NCBI GenBank assembly: GCA_007135385.1
Contig: SLIY01000315.1
Coordinates: forward strand, 1-6,607
Length of the DNA: 6,607 nucleotides
Reading direction: 5' to 3'
From: Leptolyngbyaceae cyanobacterium CSSed165cm_216
GTDB lineage: Bacteria > Cyanobacteriota > Cyanobacteriia > Phormidesmidales > Phormidesmidaceae
The notes under the pieces are model-generated. The model did no database searches. It worked only from the letters and a program-made list of their open reading frames with translations, and was not told the DNA's origin. Below, in pieces: positions 1-5,406 of the stretch. How positions within the stretch are numbered: position 1 is the first letter of the stretch; the number at the start of each line of letters is the position of its first letter. The position numbers and the translations under genes are program-made.

Positions 1-121
1 GGTCTACCCCTGATCCTGGATCAAAGGTTCGGTAGAGACTGGCTTGTAATCAATCGGTAGAATTTCATTAGGCAGCTATTCAACCCAAGGCGAAAAAACG
101 GTAGCCTAGGGAGACATCAAA

Positions 122-154
122 ATGTTATCCGTCCTAGCGTGTTCGGCATCTTGA
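122..154 (+). CDS. possible 10-codon leader ORF upstream of nadK
   Basis: An ATG at 122 follows a good Shine-Dalgarno (AGGGAG, 108-113) with 8 nt spacing and opens a reading frame of only ten codons (MLSVLACSAS) ending in TGA at 152-154. It ends 61 bp before the preferred nadK start and is in a different frame. The ribosome binding site is clearly better than anything in front of nadK itself, so it could be a leader peptide that tunes nadK translation. There is no regulatory codon run and no visible attenuator hairpin, so a chance SD-ATG pair is also possible. Confidence 0.25.
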   Translation: MLSVLACSAS

Positions 155-215
155 CGGGTGTGGGACACCTTTTTATCTACGCCCCTTGCCCTCGATTAGC
201 AATTGGAAACCGCCT

Positions 216-1133
216 GTGCCCAAGGTCGGCATTATCTACAACGACATTAAGCCAGTGGCTCAGCAGGCCGCCCTTGAATGGCAAGACAAGCTGACCGCCC
301 TTGGCTACGATGTGATCTTGGCCACAGGGGTGGGTGGTATTTTGGGCTACTCCAGCCCCGAACGCCCCCTCTGTCACACCCCCCTAGATAGTCTGGTACC
401 ACCGGAATTTGACGAGGATATGCTGTTTGCCCTAGTGCTGGGGGGCGATGGCACAGTACTTTCTGCTTTTCGCCAGATTGCCCCCATTGGGGTTCCCCTC
501 CTAACCGTCAATACTGGCCATATGGGCTTTTTGACAGAAACCTACTTAAACCAGCTTCCCCAGGCCATTGACCAGGTCTTAGCGGGAGATTTTCAGATTG
601 AAGAGCGGGCCATGCTGGCGGTCAAGCTGTTTCACCATCAAACCCTGATTTGGGAAGCCCTGTGCCTGAATGAAATGGTGCTGCATCGAGAGCCCCTGAC
701 CAGCATGTGCCACTTTGAGGTGGGCATTGGTCATCACTCGCCGGTGGATATCGCAGCTGACGGCATTATTATCTCTACTCCCACAGGCTCCACGGCCTAC
801 TCCCTGTCTGCGGGAGGGCCGGTGATCACCCCGGGGGTGTCCGTGACCCAACTGATTCCCATTTGCCCCCACTCCCTGGCCTCTCGGGGGCTGGTGTTTC
901 CGGATCACGAACCCGTCAGTATTCATTCGGCCAATACTGATCAGCTGGTGATGATTGTGGATGGCAATGCGGGCTGCTATGTGATGCCAGAGGACTGGGT
1001 CAGCACCTGCCGTGCCCCCTATAGTGCTCGGTTCATTCGGCTGCGATCGCCGGAATTCTTTAAAGTGCTGCGGGAAAAGCTCGGCTGGGGGCTGCCCCAT
1101 ATTGCTAAACCCACCTCGGTGGAGCTGCCCTGA
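216..1133 (+). CDS. nadK: NAD kinase (ATP-NAD kinase)
   Basis: Phosphorylates NAD to NADP in the cytosol, supplying the acceptor for photosynthetic electron flow and NADPH for biosynthesis. Taking the GTG at 216 as start gives 305 residues beginning MPKVGIIYNDIKPVA, the usual cyanobacterial N-terminus and length. The frame is open to a TTG at 186 that adds ten residues, but neither start has a strong SD. Family hallmarks, numbered from GTG216: the GGDGT nucleotide-binding motif at 76-80, the NE pair at 152-153, the glycine-rich segment STPTGSTAYSLSAGGP near 187-202, ICPHSL near 216-221 and VDGNAG near 248-253. The C-terminal EKLGWGLPHIAKPTSVELP tail is, as I recall, typical of one cyanobacterial NadK clade. 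Many cyanobacteria carry two NadK paralogues; I cannot tell which one this is. It converges on ycf3 with a 6-nt gap. No truncation is seen. Confidence 0.96.
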   Translation: MPKVGIIYNDIKPVAQQAALEWQDKLTALGYDVILATGVGGILGYSSPERPLCHTPLDSLVPPEFDEDMLFALVLGGDGTVLSAFRQIAPIGVPLLTVNTGHMGFLTETYLNQLPQAIDQVLAGDFQIEERAMLAVKLFHHQTLIWEALCLNEMVLHREPLTSMCHFEVGIGHHSPVDIAADGIIISTPTGSTAYSLSAGGPVITPGVSVTQLIPICPHSLASRGLVFPDHEPVSIHSANTDQLVMIVDGNAGCYVMPEDWVSTCRAPYSARFIRLRSPEFFKVLREKLGWGLPHIAKPTSVELP

Positions 1134-1139
1134 GCCGGA

Positions 1140-1661
1140 CTAGAAGAACACGTCGTTCTTCATGCGGCCAGTGTTTTTCATCCAGTTTTGGGCCTCGATG
1201 TAGTTGTTCGGGGCGATGGTGATCGCTTCCAGCCAGTAGCGGGCGGCTTCATCAAATAAGGTTTCGGCGGTGTCGTTGTCACCGCTGGCTTCGGCCTGCT
1301 CACCCTTGTAGTGGTAAATCACGGCAATGTTGTTCAAAGCCTGACACATGCGGGGGTTGAGCTCTAAGGCAGCTTGGTATTTTTCTAGGGCCACCTCGTG
1401 CTCACCATTGCTGGCGTGGATCAGACCCATATTGTAGAGAATGAAGCTTTTGTCGTAGGGGTCTTCTTCTAGAAGCAGGGCTTCGCGATAGTTTTCCATG
1501 GCCTCGGCATATTCCCCATCCGCCTGGGCTGACATGCCGTCGCGATAGTAGGCAAAGGCTTCTTTCTCATTCTTTTTGGCCGGCATCATCTTGAGGATCA
1601 TGTCGGCCATAACGGTGAAGGATTTATCGATGAAGTTGTCGTTGCGTTGAGTTCTTGGCAT
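1140..1661 (-). CDS. ycf3: Photosystem I assembly protein Ycf3 (TPR protein)
   Basis: A thylakoid-associated chaperone needed to assemble photosystem I; its family is known to act with Ycf4 on PsaA/PsaB and peripheral subunits. The protein has 173 residues, the normal length, and opens with MPRTQRNDNFIDKSFTVMAD, a nearly invariant Ycf3 start. Three TPR units are visible at about residues 35-68, 72-105 and 120-153, with the characteristic segments SFILYNMGLIHASNGEH and ALNNIAVIYHYKGE. The C-terminus NYIEAQNWMKNTGRM is also typical. The ATG at 1661 is supported by family alignment although no clear SD precedes it. It is monocistronic as far as the window shows, convergent with nadK, and its promoter must lie in the 1662-2005 gap. 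There are no anomalies. Confidence 0.97.
   Translation of the reverse strand: MPRTQRNDNFIDKSFTVMADMILKMMPAKKNEKEAFAYYRDGMSAQADGEYAEAMENYREALLLEEDPYDKSFILYNMGLIHASNGEHEVALEKYQAALELNPRMCQALNNIAVIYHYKGEQAEASGDNDTAETLFDEAARYWLEAITIAPNNYIEAQNWMKNTGRMKNDVFF
1143..1161. other. 7-bp inverted repeat between convergent nadK and ycf3
   Basis: GAAGAAC (1143-1149) and GTTCTTC (1155-1161) are perfect inverted arms around a 5-nt loop. The hairpin starts 9 nt after the nadK stop and lies within the last codons of ycf3. It could protect or end the nadK transcript 3' end, but no T-run follows, so it is not a classical intrinsic terminator. Its codons (KNDVFF) may alone explain the pattern. Confidence 0.35.
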
Positions 1662-1832
1662 GGGTAACGACGCGCAGTGGGGACAGATACAAGACTAAGC
1701 CTAGCAAACCCCGGCCGCTGGAGCAGAACCATTGCGCTCTGTTAACAAAAACCGGCCTTGGGCTAGCCCTGGCTTCGTGAACCCTTTGAGGCGATTTCCC
1801 AGCAAAAAGATCCCCACTTCAAGTCAGCGATC

Positions 1833-1868
1833 GTAGCTTTCGTCGGGTGGGTAGCTTTCGTCGGGTGG
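1833..1868. repeat. 18-bp direct tandem repeat, two exact copies
   Basis: The unit GTAGCTTTCGTCGGGTGG occurs at 1833-1850 and again, without any difference, at 1851-1868. The copies abut exactly, which suggests recent slippage or recombination. The end of the second copy runs into the palindrome at 1864-1880. Confidence 0.9.
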
Positions 1869-1880
1869 GCACTGCCCACC
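1864..1880. repeat. palindrome GGTGGGCA-C-TGCCCACC, likely interspersed repeat
   Basis: Two 8-bp arms (1864-1871 and 1873-1880) flank a single base. As I recall, palindromes of the form GGTGGGCANTGCCCACC are scattered through intergenic DNA of many cyanobacteria. A half-copy (GGCAGTGCCCACCCTAC) is found at 2929-2945 in this same window, which supports a dispersed repeat. No function is evident beyond hairpin formation. Confidence 0.6.
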
Positions 1881-2005
1881 ACTCGGTAGAAAGTTTTCTA
1901 GAGGTCACTATCCCAGTCCACTCCTTTGCTTGGTGGCCCAGTCAGATGAGTTAAGCTGTGGGTCAGATATCAAGCTGCCGCACAGAATTTATCCTCCGTG
2001 CCCCG

Positions 2006-2440
2006 ATGAATCCTGTTACGCTTACCGCTTTCCTCACTCCCTTTTTGCCTTTTTTGCTGAACTTGGGCAATACTGCCGCTGATAAAGCCGCTGGCAAGTT
2101 TGGCGAAGACGCCTGGGCCAAAGCCAAAGCAGTGTGGGAAAAACTACATCCCAAGGTCGAGGCCAAAGCCGCGGCCCAGGAAGCCGTCACCGATCTCGCC
2201 GCCACTCCAGAGGATGAAGACCTGCAAACGGCGCTGCGGGTGCAATTGAAAAAGCTATTGGCCAGCGATGCCGCCCTGGCCGAGGCGATCGGCCAAATTT
2301 TGCAAGCCGATGCCGCCGATGGCACCCCCGGCATTCAGATTGTGCAGACGGTGACGGGCAACCAAAACCAGGTGATTGGGCAAGTGACCGGGGGCAAAGT
2401 GCTTGGCCGTGTGACGGACGATATCACCTTTAGCGAGTGA
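2006..2440 (+). CDS. small helical BELL-like putative effector with C-terminal amyloid-type motif
   Basis: The protein has 144 residues from ATG 2006; the frame is open to a GTG at 1958 (+16 residues), and neither start has a clear SD. Residues 4-20 (VTLTAFLTPFLPFLLNL) form a hydrophobic N-terminal helix. Residues 21-100 are Ala/Lys/Glu-rich and predicted helical (KAKAVWEKLHPKVEAKAAAQ, then a DEDLQTALRVQLKKLL segment). A short linker leads to a Gly/Asn/Gln/Val C-terminus with TGNQNQVIGQVTGGKV at 117-132. The next gene, 10 bp downstream, carries a matching motif in the N-terminus of an NLR-like protein. Published BELL proteins have this plan: a helical membrane-active domain analogous to fungal HeLo/HELL, plus a C-terminal amyloid motif templated by an adjacent NLR. 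I infer a cell-death effector role; this was not shown by any search. Alternative: a generic STAND-associated protein of unknown function. Confidence 0.6.
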   Translation: MNPVTLTAFLTPFLPFLLNLGNTAADKAAGKFGEDAWAKAKAVWEKLHPKVEAKAAAQEAVTDLAATPEDEDLQTALRVQLKKLLASDAALAEAIGQILQADAADGTPGIQIVQTVTGNQNQVIGQVTGGKVLGRVTDDITFSE

Positions 2441-2450
2441 GGCCACTGCA

Positions 2451-2825
2451 ATGGCAGACTTGCCGGATTCTCCAGAACTAACGCCTGTGATGCGCCAGGA
2501 GGTGAGGGGCGATCGCAACCAGATTATTGGCGAGATATCCGGCGGCACGGTCATTAACCAGGTTGAAACCCTTAACCAAATCACCCAGCAACAAGCGAGA
2601 ACAATCGAATCGGCCCGCTATGCTTTGCCCCTGGATGCCGCCGATTTTGTGGGGCGGGGGGATGAGATTCGGCAGATTGAGGCGGATATCAAAGCGGGAA
2701 CCGTGGTGGCGATGGCGACGACTGTTACGTTGGTGCCCCTGTTGGGGCAACGCCCTGGTCGTAGGGGTCTGGGGGGACCGAAATCCCCCCAGCGGCTCAT
2801 CTGGCTTTCCCACCAAGTACCGTGA
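2451..2825 (+). CDS. truncated STAND/NB-ARC (NLR-like) protein, N-terminal remnant
   Basis: The 124-residue ORF starts at ATG 2451, 10 bp after the previous stop, so the two are probably one operon. Residues 16-35 hold QEVRGDRNQIIGEISGGTVI, matching the C-terminus of the upstream protein. Residues 36-57 are a Gln-rich linker. Residues 59-86 read ALPLDAADFVGRGDEIRQ and onward to AGTVVA, the segment that in NB-ARC/STAND proteins sits directly before the P-loop (F-x-G-R-x-x-E-I). Where GxGGxGKT should come, at about residue 87 (near nt 2712), the frame instead runs into a GC-rich inverted-repeat region and stops at TGA 2823. No Walker A appears in any forward frame, so this is a deletion or insertion rather than a simple frameshift. 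Intact relatives are usually several hundred residues or more with TPR or WD repeats. It is probably non-functional as an NTPase. Confidence 0.65.
   Translation: MADLPDSPELTPVMRQEVRGDRNQIIGEISGGTVINQVETLNQITQQQARTIESARYALPLDAADFVGRGDEIRQIEADIKAGTVVAMATTVTLVPLLGQRPGRRGLGGPKSPQRLIWLSHQVP
2734..2792. repeat. two adjacent GC-rich hairpins at the NLR break
   Basis: The first hairpin has arms TGCCCC (2734-2739) and GGGGCA (2744-2749) with a TGTT loop. The second has perfect 9-bp arms CTGGGGGGA (2769-2777) and TCCCCCCAG (2784-2792) with a CCGAAA loop. Both lie just after the point where NB-ARC similarity ends, which suggests a small repeat or MITE-like element inserted there, or a deletion scar. 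I did not identify flanking target duplications. Confidence 0.55.
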
Positions 2826-3183
2826 GCGGTGCATTGCGGCATAACACAAGCGATTGAGAGCTTTTATCGAGGAGATAAAGCCGCAAATGACCCTATGGCG
2901 AACCTAAATCCACCACCTTGACAAGGATGGCAGTGCCCACCCTACAAGCTGTGATGTTAAATTGTACTGCCGCCCGCCAACCTACCGTTTCAAGCAACGG
3001 TAACAATTCTTACTTGCGTCCGGTGCGCGATTGGATTAAATTACTCAGCTAAGGCTGTATGCGTGCAGTCTGAGCTTCCCAAAAATTTGGCTAAACGCCA
3101 CTGGCAGGTGCTACCAACACCCACCAGCGGCTAACCCCGTCGACTGACCTAACCAGTCTCGGAGGCTAAGGTGATTTTACCTG

Positions 3184-3224
3184 GCCGCCCTGAACTGCAC
3201 TATGTCTGGGGCGGCTAAATTTTT
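3184..3224 (+). terminator. candidate terminator-like hairpin with T-run
   Basis: GCCGCCC (3184-3190) and GGGCGGC (3209-3215) form a 7-bp GC-only stem around an 18-nt loop, followed by TAAATTTTT (3216-3224). This has the form of a weak intrinsic terminator or attenuator, placed directly before the SD-covering hairpin of the next gene. The long loop makes it uncertain. Confidence 0.3.
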
Positions 3225-3258
3225 GGGACTTCCTTACCTACCGTTCATAAGGAGTCCC
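3225..3258 (+). promoter_or_regulatory. hairpin sequestering the Shine-Dalgarno of the small ORF
   Basis: GGGACTTCCTTA (3225-3236) pairs with TAAGGAGTCCC (3248-3258), giving 11 bp with one bulged T and an 11-nt loop. The right arm contains the whole SD AAGGAG (3249-3254), which sits 8 nt before ATG 3263. When folded, the site would be hidden from ribosomes, as expected for translational control by a trans factor, temperature or competing pairing. No terminator T-run follows the stem. Confidence 0.5.
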
Positions 3259-3262
3259 AATT

Positions 3263-3562
3263 ATGTTGTGTTTTACCCGCCAAGATCCCCGAGTTCTTCA
3301 AGAACTCGGAGGTCTCAATCCCCTGCACCTGGCCACCCCCAGCCCCCAGCCGGGGCGGGAGCGATTGCGCCATCTGGTGATCGGCTCCCCCGAAGGGGTA
3401 CAGTCAACCATCCACACCCTGCATGTGCTTAACTACGCCGAGCAGGCCACCTGGAGCCAGTTGATTACCATCCCGCGATCGGGGATTTTGATTACCCCAG
3501 AACAGGGGGAGGTGTTTAGCCTGCTGAGGCGCGACTGGCCCATGGGTAACAGCATGTTCTAG
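3263..3562 (+). CDS. small uncharacterised cyanobacterial protein
   Basis: The protein has 99 residues and no function I can name. The ATG at 3263 has the best SD of the window (AAGGAG, 8 nt spacing). The middle, RHLVIGSPEGVQSTIHTLHV at 36-55, then NYAEQATWSQL and a GEVFSLL end, resembles a family of short cyanobacterial hypothetical proteins I remember with the pattern HL(L/V)IGSP-x-x-V-x-x-TIH-x-LH and a GE(V/I)-x-SxL end. An internal TTG at 3365 would give an N-terminus MRHLVIGSP closer to those relatives (65 residues), so the first 34 residues may not be translated. Those 34 residues cover a strong palindrome at 3289-3309. No signal peptide or membrane segment is seen. murJ follows after 80 bp on the same strand. 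Confidence 0.75.
   Translation: MLCFTRQDPRVLQELGGLNPLHLATPSPQPGRERLRHLVIGSPEGVQSTIHTLHVLNYAEQATWSQLITIPRSGILITPEQGEVFSLLRRDWPMGNSMF
3283..3315. repeat. palindromic repeat inside the 5' part of the small ORF
   Basis: CCGAGTTCTT (3289-3298) and AAGAACTCGG (3300-3309) are perfect 10-bp arms around one base. Beyond one mismatch, pairing continues to 3283 and 3315 with one G-T pair. I recall similar palindromes (GATCCCCGACTTCTT and complement) as dispersed intergenic repeats in cyanobacteria. Here it lies in an open frame and reads PRVLQELGG. Confidence 0.65.
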
Positions 3563-3642
3563 AGTGGCGATCGCCAGGGTGGCCGCCGTTATGCAGTTAA
3601 ATGGGGAATGGTTTGAGTGCAGCCCTAATGGTGTGAGGCCCC

Positions 3643-5250
3643 GTGTCAGATCCTAAACCGAGCCGTTCATTGGCCAATATCGCTGGCATTGTGGCGATCG
3701 CCACCCTGATCAGCAAATTTTTTGGGCTGTTTCGTCAGCAAGCGATCGGGGCCGCCTTTGCGGTGGGGCCGGTGGCCGATGCCTATAGCTTTGCCTACAT
3801 CATCCCTGGATTTTTGCTGATTTTGCTGGGGGGGATCAACGGCCCCTTCCATAGCGCCATTGTTAGCGTGGTGGCCCGCCAAGACCGCAAGGACACTGGC
3901 CCGCTGATCGAAGCCATCAATACCCTGGTGGGGCTGCTGCTGCTGGGGGTATCGCTGCTGCTGTTTGCCCTGGCGGGGCCGATTATCGACACCATTGCCC
4001 CTGGCCTGGGCCAGATGGAACCGGTGGCCCGCGACATTGCGGTGTTGCAGCTACGGATTATGTCCCCGATGGCGATGCTGGCGGGGCTAATTGGCATTGG
4101 CTTTGGGGCACTGAACGCCGACAGTCAGTTTTGGCTACCCTCCATTAGCCCGATCTTTTCCAGCGGGGCAGTGCTGCTGGGGTTAGGGCTACTCTATGCC
4201 GCCATTGGCGGCGATATCACCAGCCCCGAGTTTTATATCCTGGGAGGGGCGGTGCTGGCCGCCAGCACCCTCAGCGGTGCCGTTCTGCAGTGGTTAGCGC
4301 AAATTCCGACCCTGTGGCGATCGGGGCTGGGGCGGCTGCGGCTGCGGCTTGACTGGTCCATTCCTGGGGTCAGAGACGTGTTTCGGGTGCTGATACCGGC
4401 CACCCTGGCCTCGGGGATGCTGCAAATCAACCTGTTTACCGACCTGTTTTTTGCTTCGTTTATTCCGGGTACGGCGGCGGGGCTAAACTATGCCAACTTG
4501 TTAGTCCAAACGCCCCTGGGCATCATTTCCAATGTGATTTTGGTGCCGTTTTTGCCGATGTTTGCCCGCCTGGCCGCTCCCGAGCACTGGCCAGAGCTGA
4601 AGGCCCGGATTCGCCAAAGCCTGTTGTTTACCGCCCTGACCATGCTGCCCCTGGGGGCGATGTTTGTGGTGCTGGCCCTGCCCATCGTGCGGGTGATTTA
4701 TGAACGGGGGGCCTTTGACCAGGAGGCCTCGAACCTGGTGACCTCGCTGCTGATGGTCTATGGCATTGGTATGTTTGTCTACCTGGCCCGGGATGTACTG
4801 GTGCGGGTGTTTTATGCGATCGGGGATGGTCAAACCCCGTTTCGCATCAGCCTGTTCAATATTGTGCTGAATGGGGGGCTAGATTTTGTGTTCATTCGCT
4901 GGCTAGGGGCACCGGGTTTGGTGCTGGCCACGGTGGGGGTGAATGTGTTTTCTACCCTGGCGCTGATCGCGATTTTGCATCGGCGGCTGGGGGGGCTGCC
5001 GCTGGTGAGCTGGGGGGGCGCGATCGCGACTCTGGCGGGGTTAAGTGCGATCGCCGGTACTGCCGCCTGGGCCAGCCTGCAAGGGCTAGAAAGCTGGCTG
5101 GGCACCGATGGGTTAGGGGTCCTGTTGTTGCAACTGATCGTCCCTGGCAGCCTGGGGCTGCTGGTATTTGTGGGGGGAGCGTTGGCGTTGCCCATGCCTG
5201 AATCTAACCAATTAGCCGATCGTTTGAAGCAACGCTTCTTACGGCGTTAG
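3643..5250 (+). CDS. murJ: Lipid II flippase MurJ (MviN family)
   Basis: Flips lipid-linked peptidoglycan precursor (lipid II) across the cytoplasmic membrane; it belongs to the MOP exporter superfamily. The product is 535 residues, a usual length, hydrophobic throughout and compatible with the family's 14 transmembrane helices. Visible hallmarks are ISKFFGLFRQQAIGAAFAVG at 23-42 (Arg31 matches the conserved Arg of the FARD motif in E. coli MurJ), DAYSFAYIIPGFLLILLGGI at 46-65, YERGAFD at 353-359 and YAIGDGQTPFR at 391-401. The double Arg after LPNLL in E. coli MurJ is replaced by Leu-Ile here; from memory the IPGFLLILLGGINGPFHSA form is normal for cyanobacteria. The start is GTG 3643, preceded by a weak GAGG with 4 nt spacing; no better start is nearby. 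It is convergent with fabH, and three HIP1 sites lie inside it. Confidence 0.95.
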   Translation: MSDPKPSRSLANIAGIVAIATLISKFFGLFRQQAIGAAFAVGPVADAYSFAYIIPGFLLILLGGINGPFHSAIVSVVARQDRKDTGPLIEAINTLVGLLLLGVSLLLFALAGPIIDTIAPGLGQMEPVARDIAVLQLRIMSPMAMLAGLIGIGFGALNADSQFWLPSISPIFSSGAVLLGLGLLYAAIGGDITSPEFYILGGAVLAASTLSGAVLQWLAQIPTLWRSGLGRLRLRLDWSIPGVRDVFRVLIPATLASGMLQINLFTDLFFASFIPGTAAGLNYANLLVQTPLGIISNVILVPFLPMFARLAAPEHWPELKARIRQSLLFTALTMLPLGAMFVVLALPIVRVIYERGAFDQEASNLVTSLLMVYGIGMFVYLARDVLVRVFYAIGDGQTPFRISLFNIVLNGGLDFVFIRWLGAPGLVLATVGVNVFSTLALIAILHRRLGGLPLVSWGGAIATLAGLSAIAGTAAWASLQGLESWLGTDGLGVLLLQLIVPGSLGLLVFVGGALALPMPESNQLADRLKQRFLRR

Positions 5251-5309
5251 AAGAGCTGGTCAAGCCTAAACCTTAGGATTGACAGACCACCAGTACAGAA
5301 AGGCAGAAG

Positions 5310-5384
5310 GCCGAGTAAAGAGAACGCGTTGCCGCATTCCCCTCCCCTAAGAACCGTGCGTGACCGTTTCCCGTTACACGGCTC
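5310..5384 (-). mobile_element. group II intron 3' remnant (domains V and VI)
   Basis: Read on the minus strand, 5384-5351 is a 34-nt domain V. It starts GAGCCGTGT, ends GCACGGTTC, has a GAAA tetraloop and a 2-nt AC bulge in the standard position. Its AGC catalytic triad sits at the 5' end. After a TTA linker comes domain VI: GAATGCG/CGCGTTC arms with a GCAA loop (5339-5322), extended by GGGGAGGG against TCTTTACTC. The only unpaired base there is an A (position 5316), the expected branch point. The upper domain V stem has two mismatches (G-G and A-C), suggesting decay. No reverse transcriptase ORF and no domains I-III are present between here and fabH, so only the 3' end survives. The predicted 3' edge near 5310 lacks the usual AY end. 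The orientation matches fabH. Confidence 0.75.
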
Positions 5385-5406
5385 AAGCATACAGAACCGC
5401 AAACGG

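Larger units (their letters stand above)
1662..2005. other. gene-free region between ycf3 and the BELL-like gene
   Basis: This 344-bp stretch separates divergent ycf3 (minus) and the small plus-strand gene, so it should hold promoters for both. I could not pick convincing -35/-10 pairs. It contains a perfect 10-bp palindrome GGGCTAGCCC (1760-1769), an exact 18-bp tandem duplication (1833-1868) and an adjoining 8+8 palindrome (1864-1880). No tRNA or RNA gene was recognised. Confidence 0.6.
2826..3262. other. gene-poor region with repeat debris and leader hairpins
   Basis: This 437-bp stretch has no convincing gene. In frame with the truncated NLR and beyond its TGA, a short open stretch reads TQAIESFYRGDKAANDPMAN and ends in TGA at about 2920; it could be the tail of a lost protein or chance. 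An imperfect palindrome lies around GTGCATTGCGGCATAACAC (2829-2847), and half of the GGTGGGCA-type repeat is at 2929-2945. The last 80 bp hold the hairpins described for the following small gene. No tRNA was seen. Confidence 0.5.

Noticed and set aside
44..63. Promoter TTGTAA / TAGAAT upstream of nadK
   Set aside because: The spacing between the two hexamers is only 8 nt, too short for a sigma-70 type promoter, and no better -35 was found at 16-18 nt.
579..1100. 173-codon open frame on the minus strand inside nadK
   Set aside because: It is antisense to a clear NAD kinase; its translation is rich in His, Gln, Arg and Pro with no recognisable motif.
1833..1880. Possible CRISPR array from the repeated 18-bp unit
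   Set aside because: There are only two copies with no spacer between them; this is a tandem duplication.
2527..2844. Overlapping plus-strand frame of 105 codons across the truncated NLR
   Set aside because: The composition (many Arg, Trp, Pro) is that of an out-of-frame reading; the main frame carries the NB-ARC entry motif. I also checked it for a frame-shifted P-loop and found none.
3202..3432. 76-codon frame overlapping the start of the small ORF
   Set aside because: It begins within the hairpin region, has low-complexity Pro/Ser/Arg content and no SD; the ATG 3263 frame has a strong SD and family resemblance.
5226..5277. Terminator for murJ from GAAGC-AAC-GCTTC (5226-5238) or CCTAA-ACC-TTAGG (5265-5277)
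   Set aside because: Both stems are only 5 bp, the first lies within the coding end of murJ, and neither has a proper T-run.
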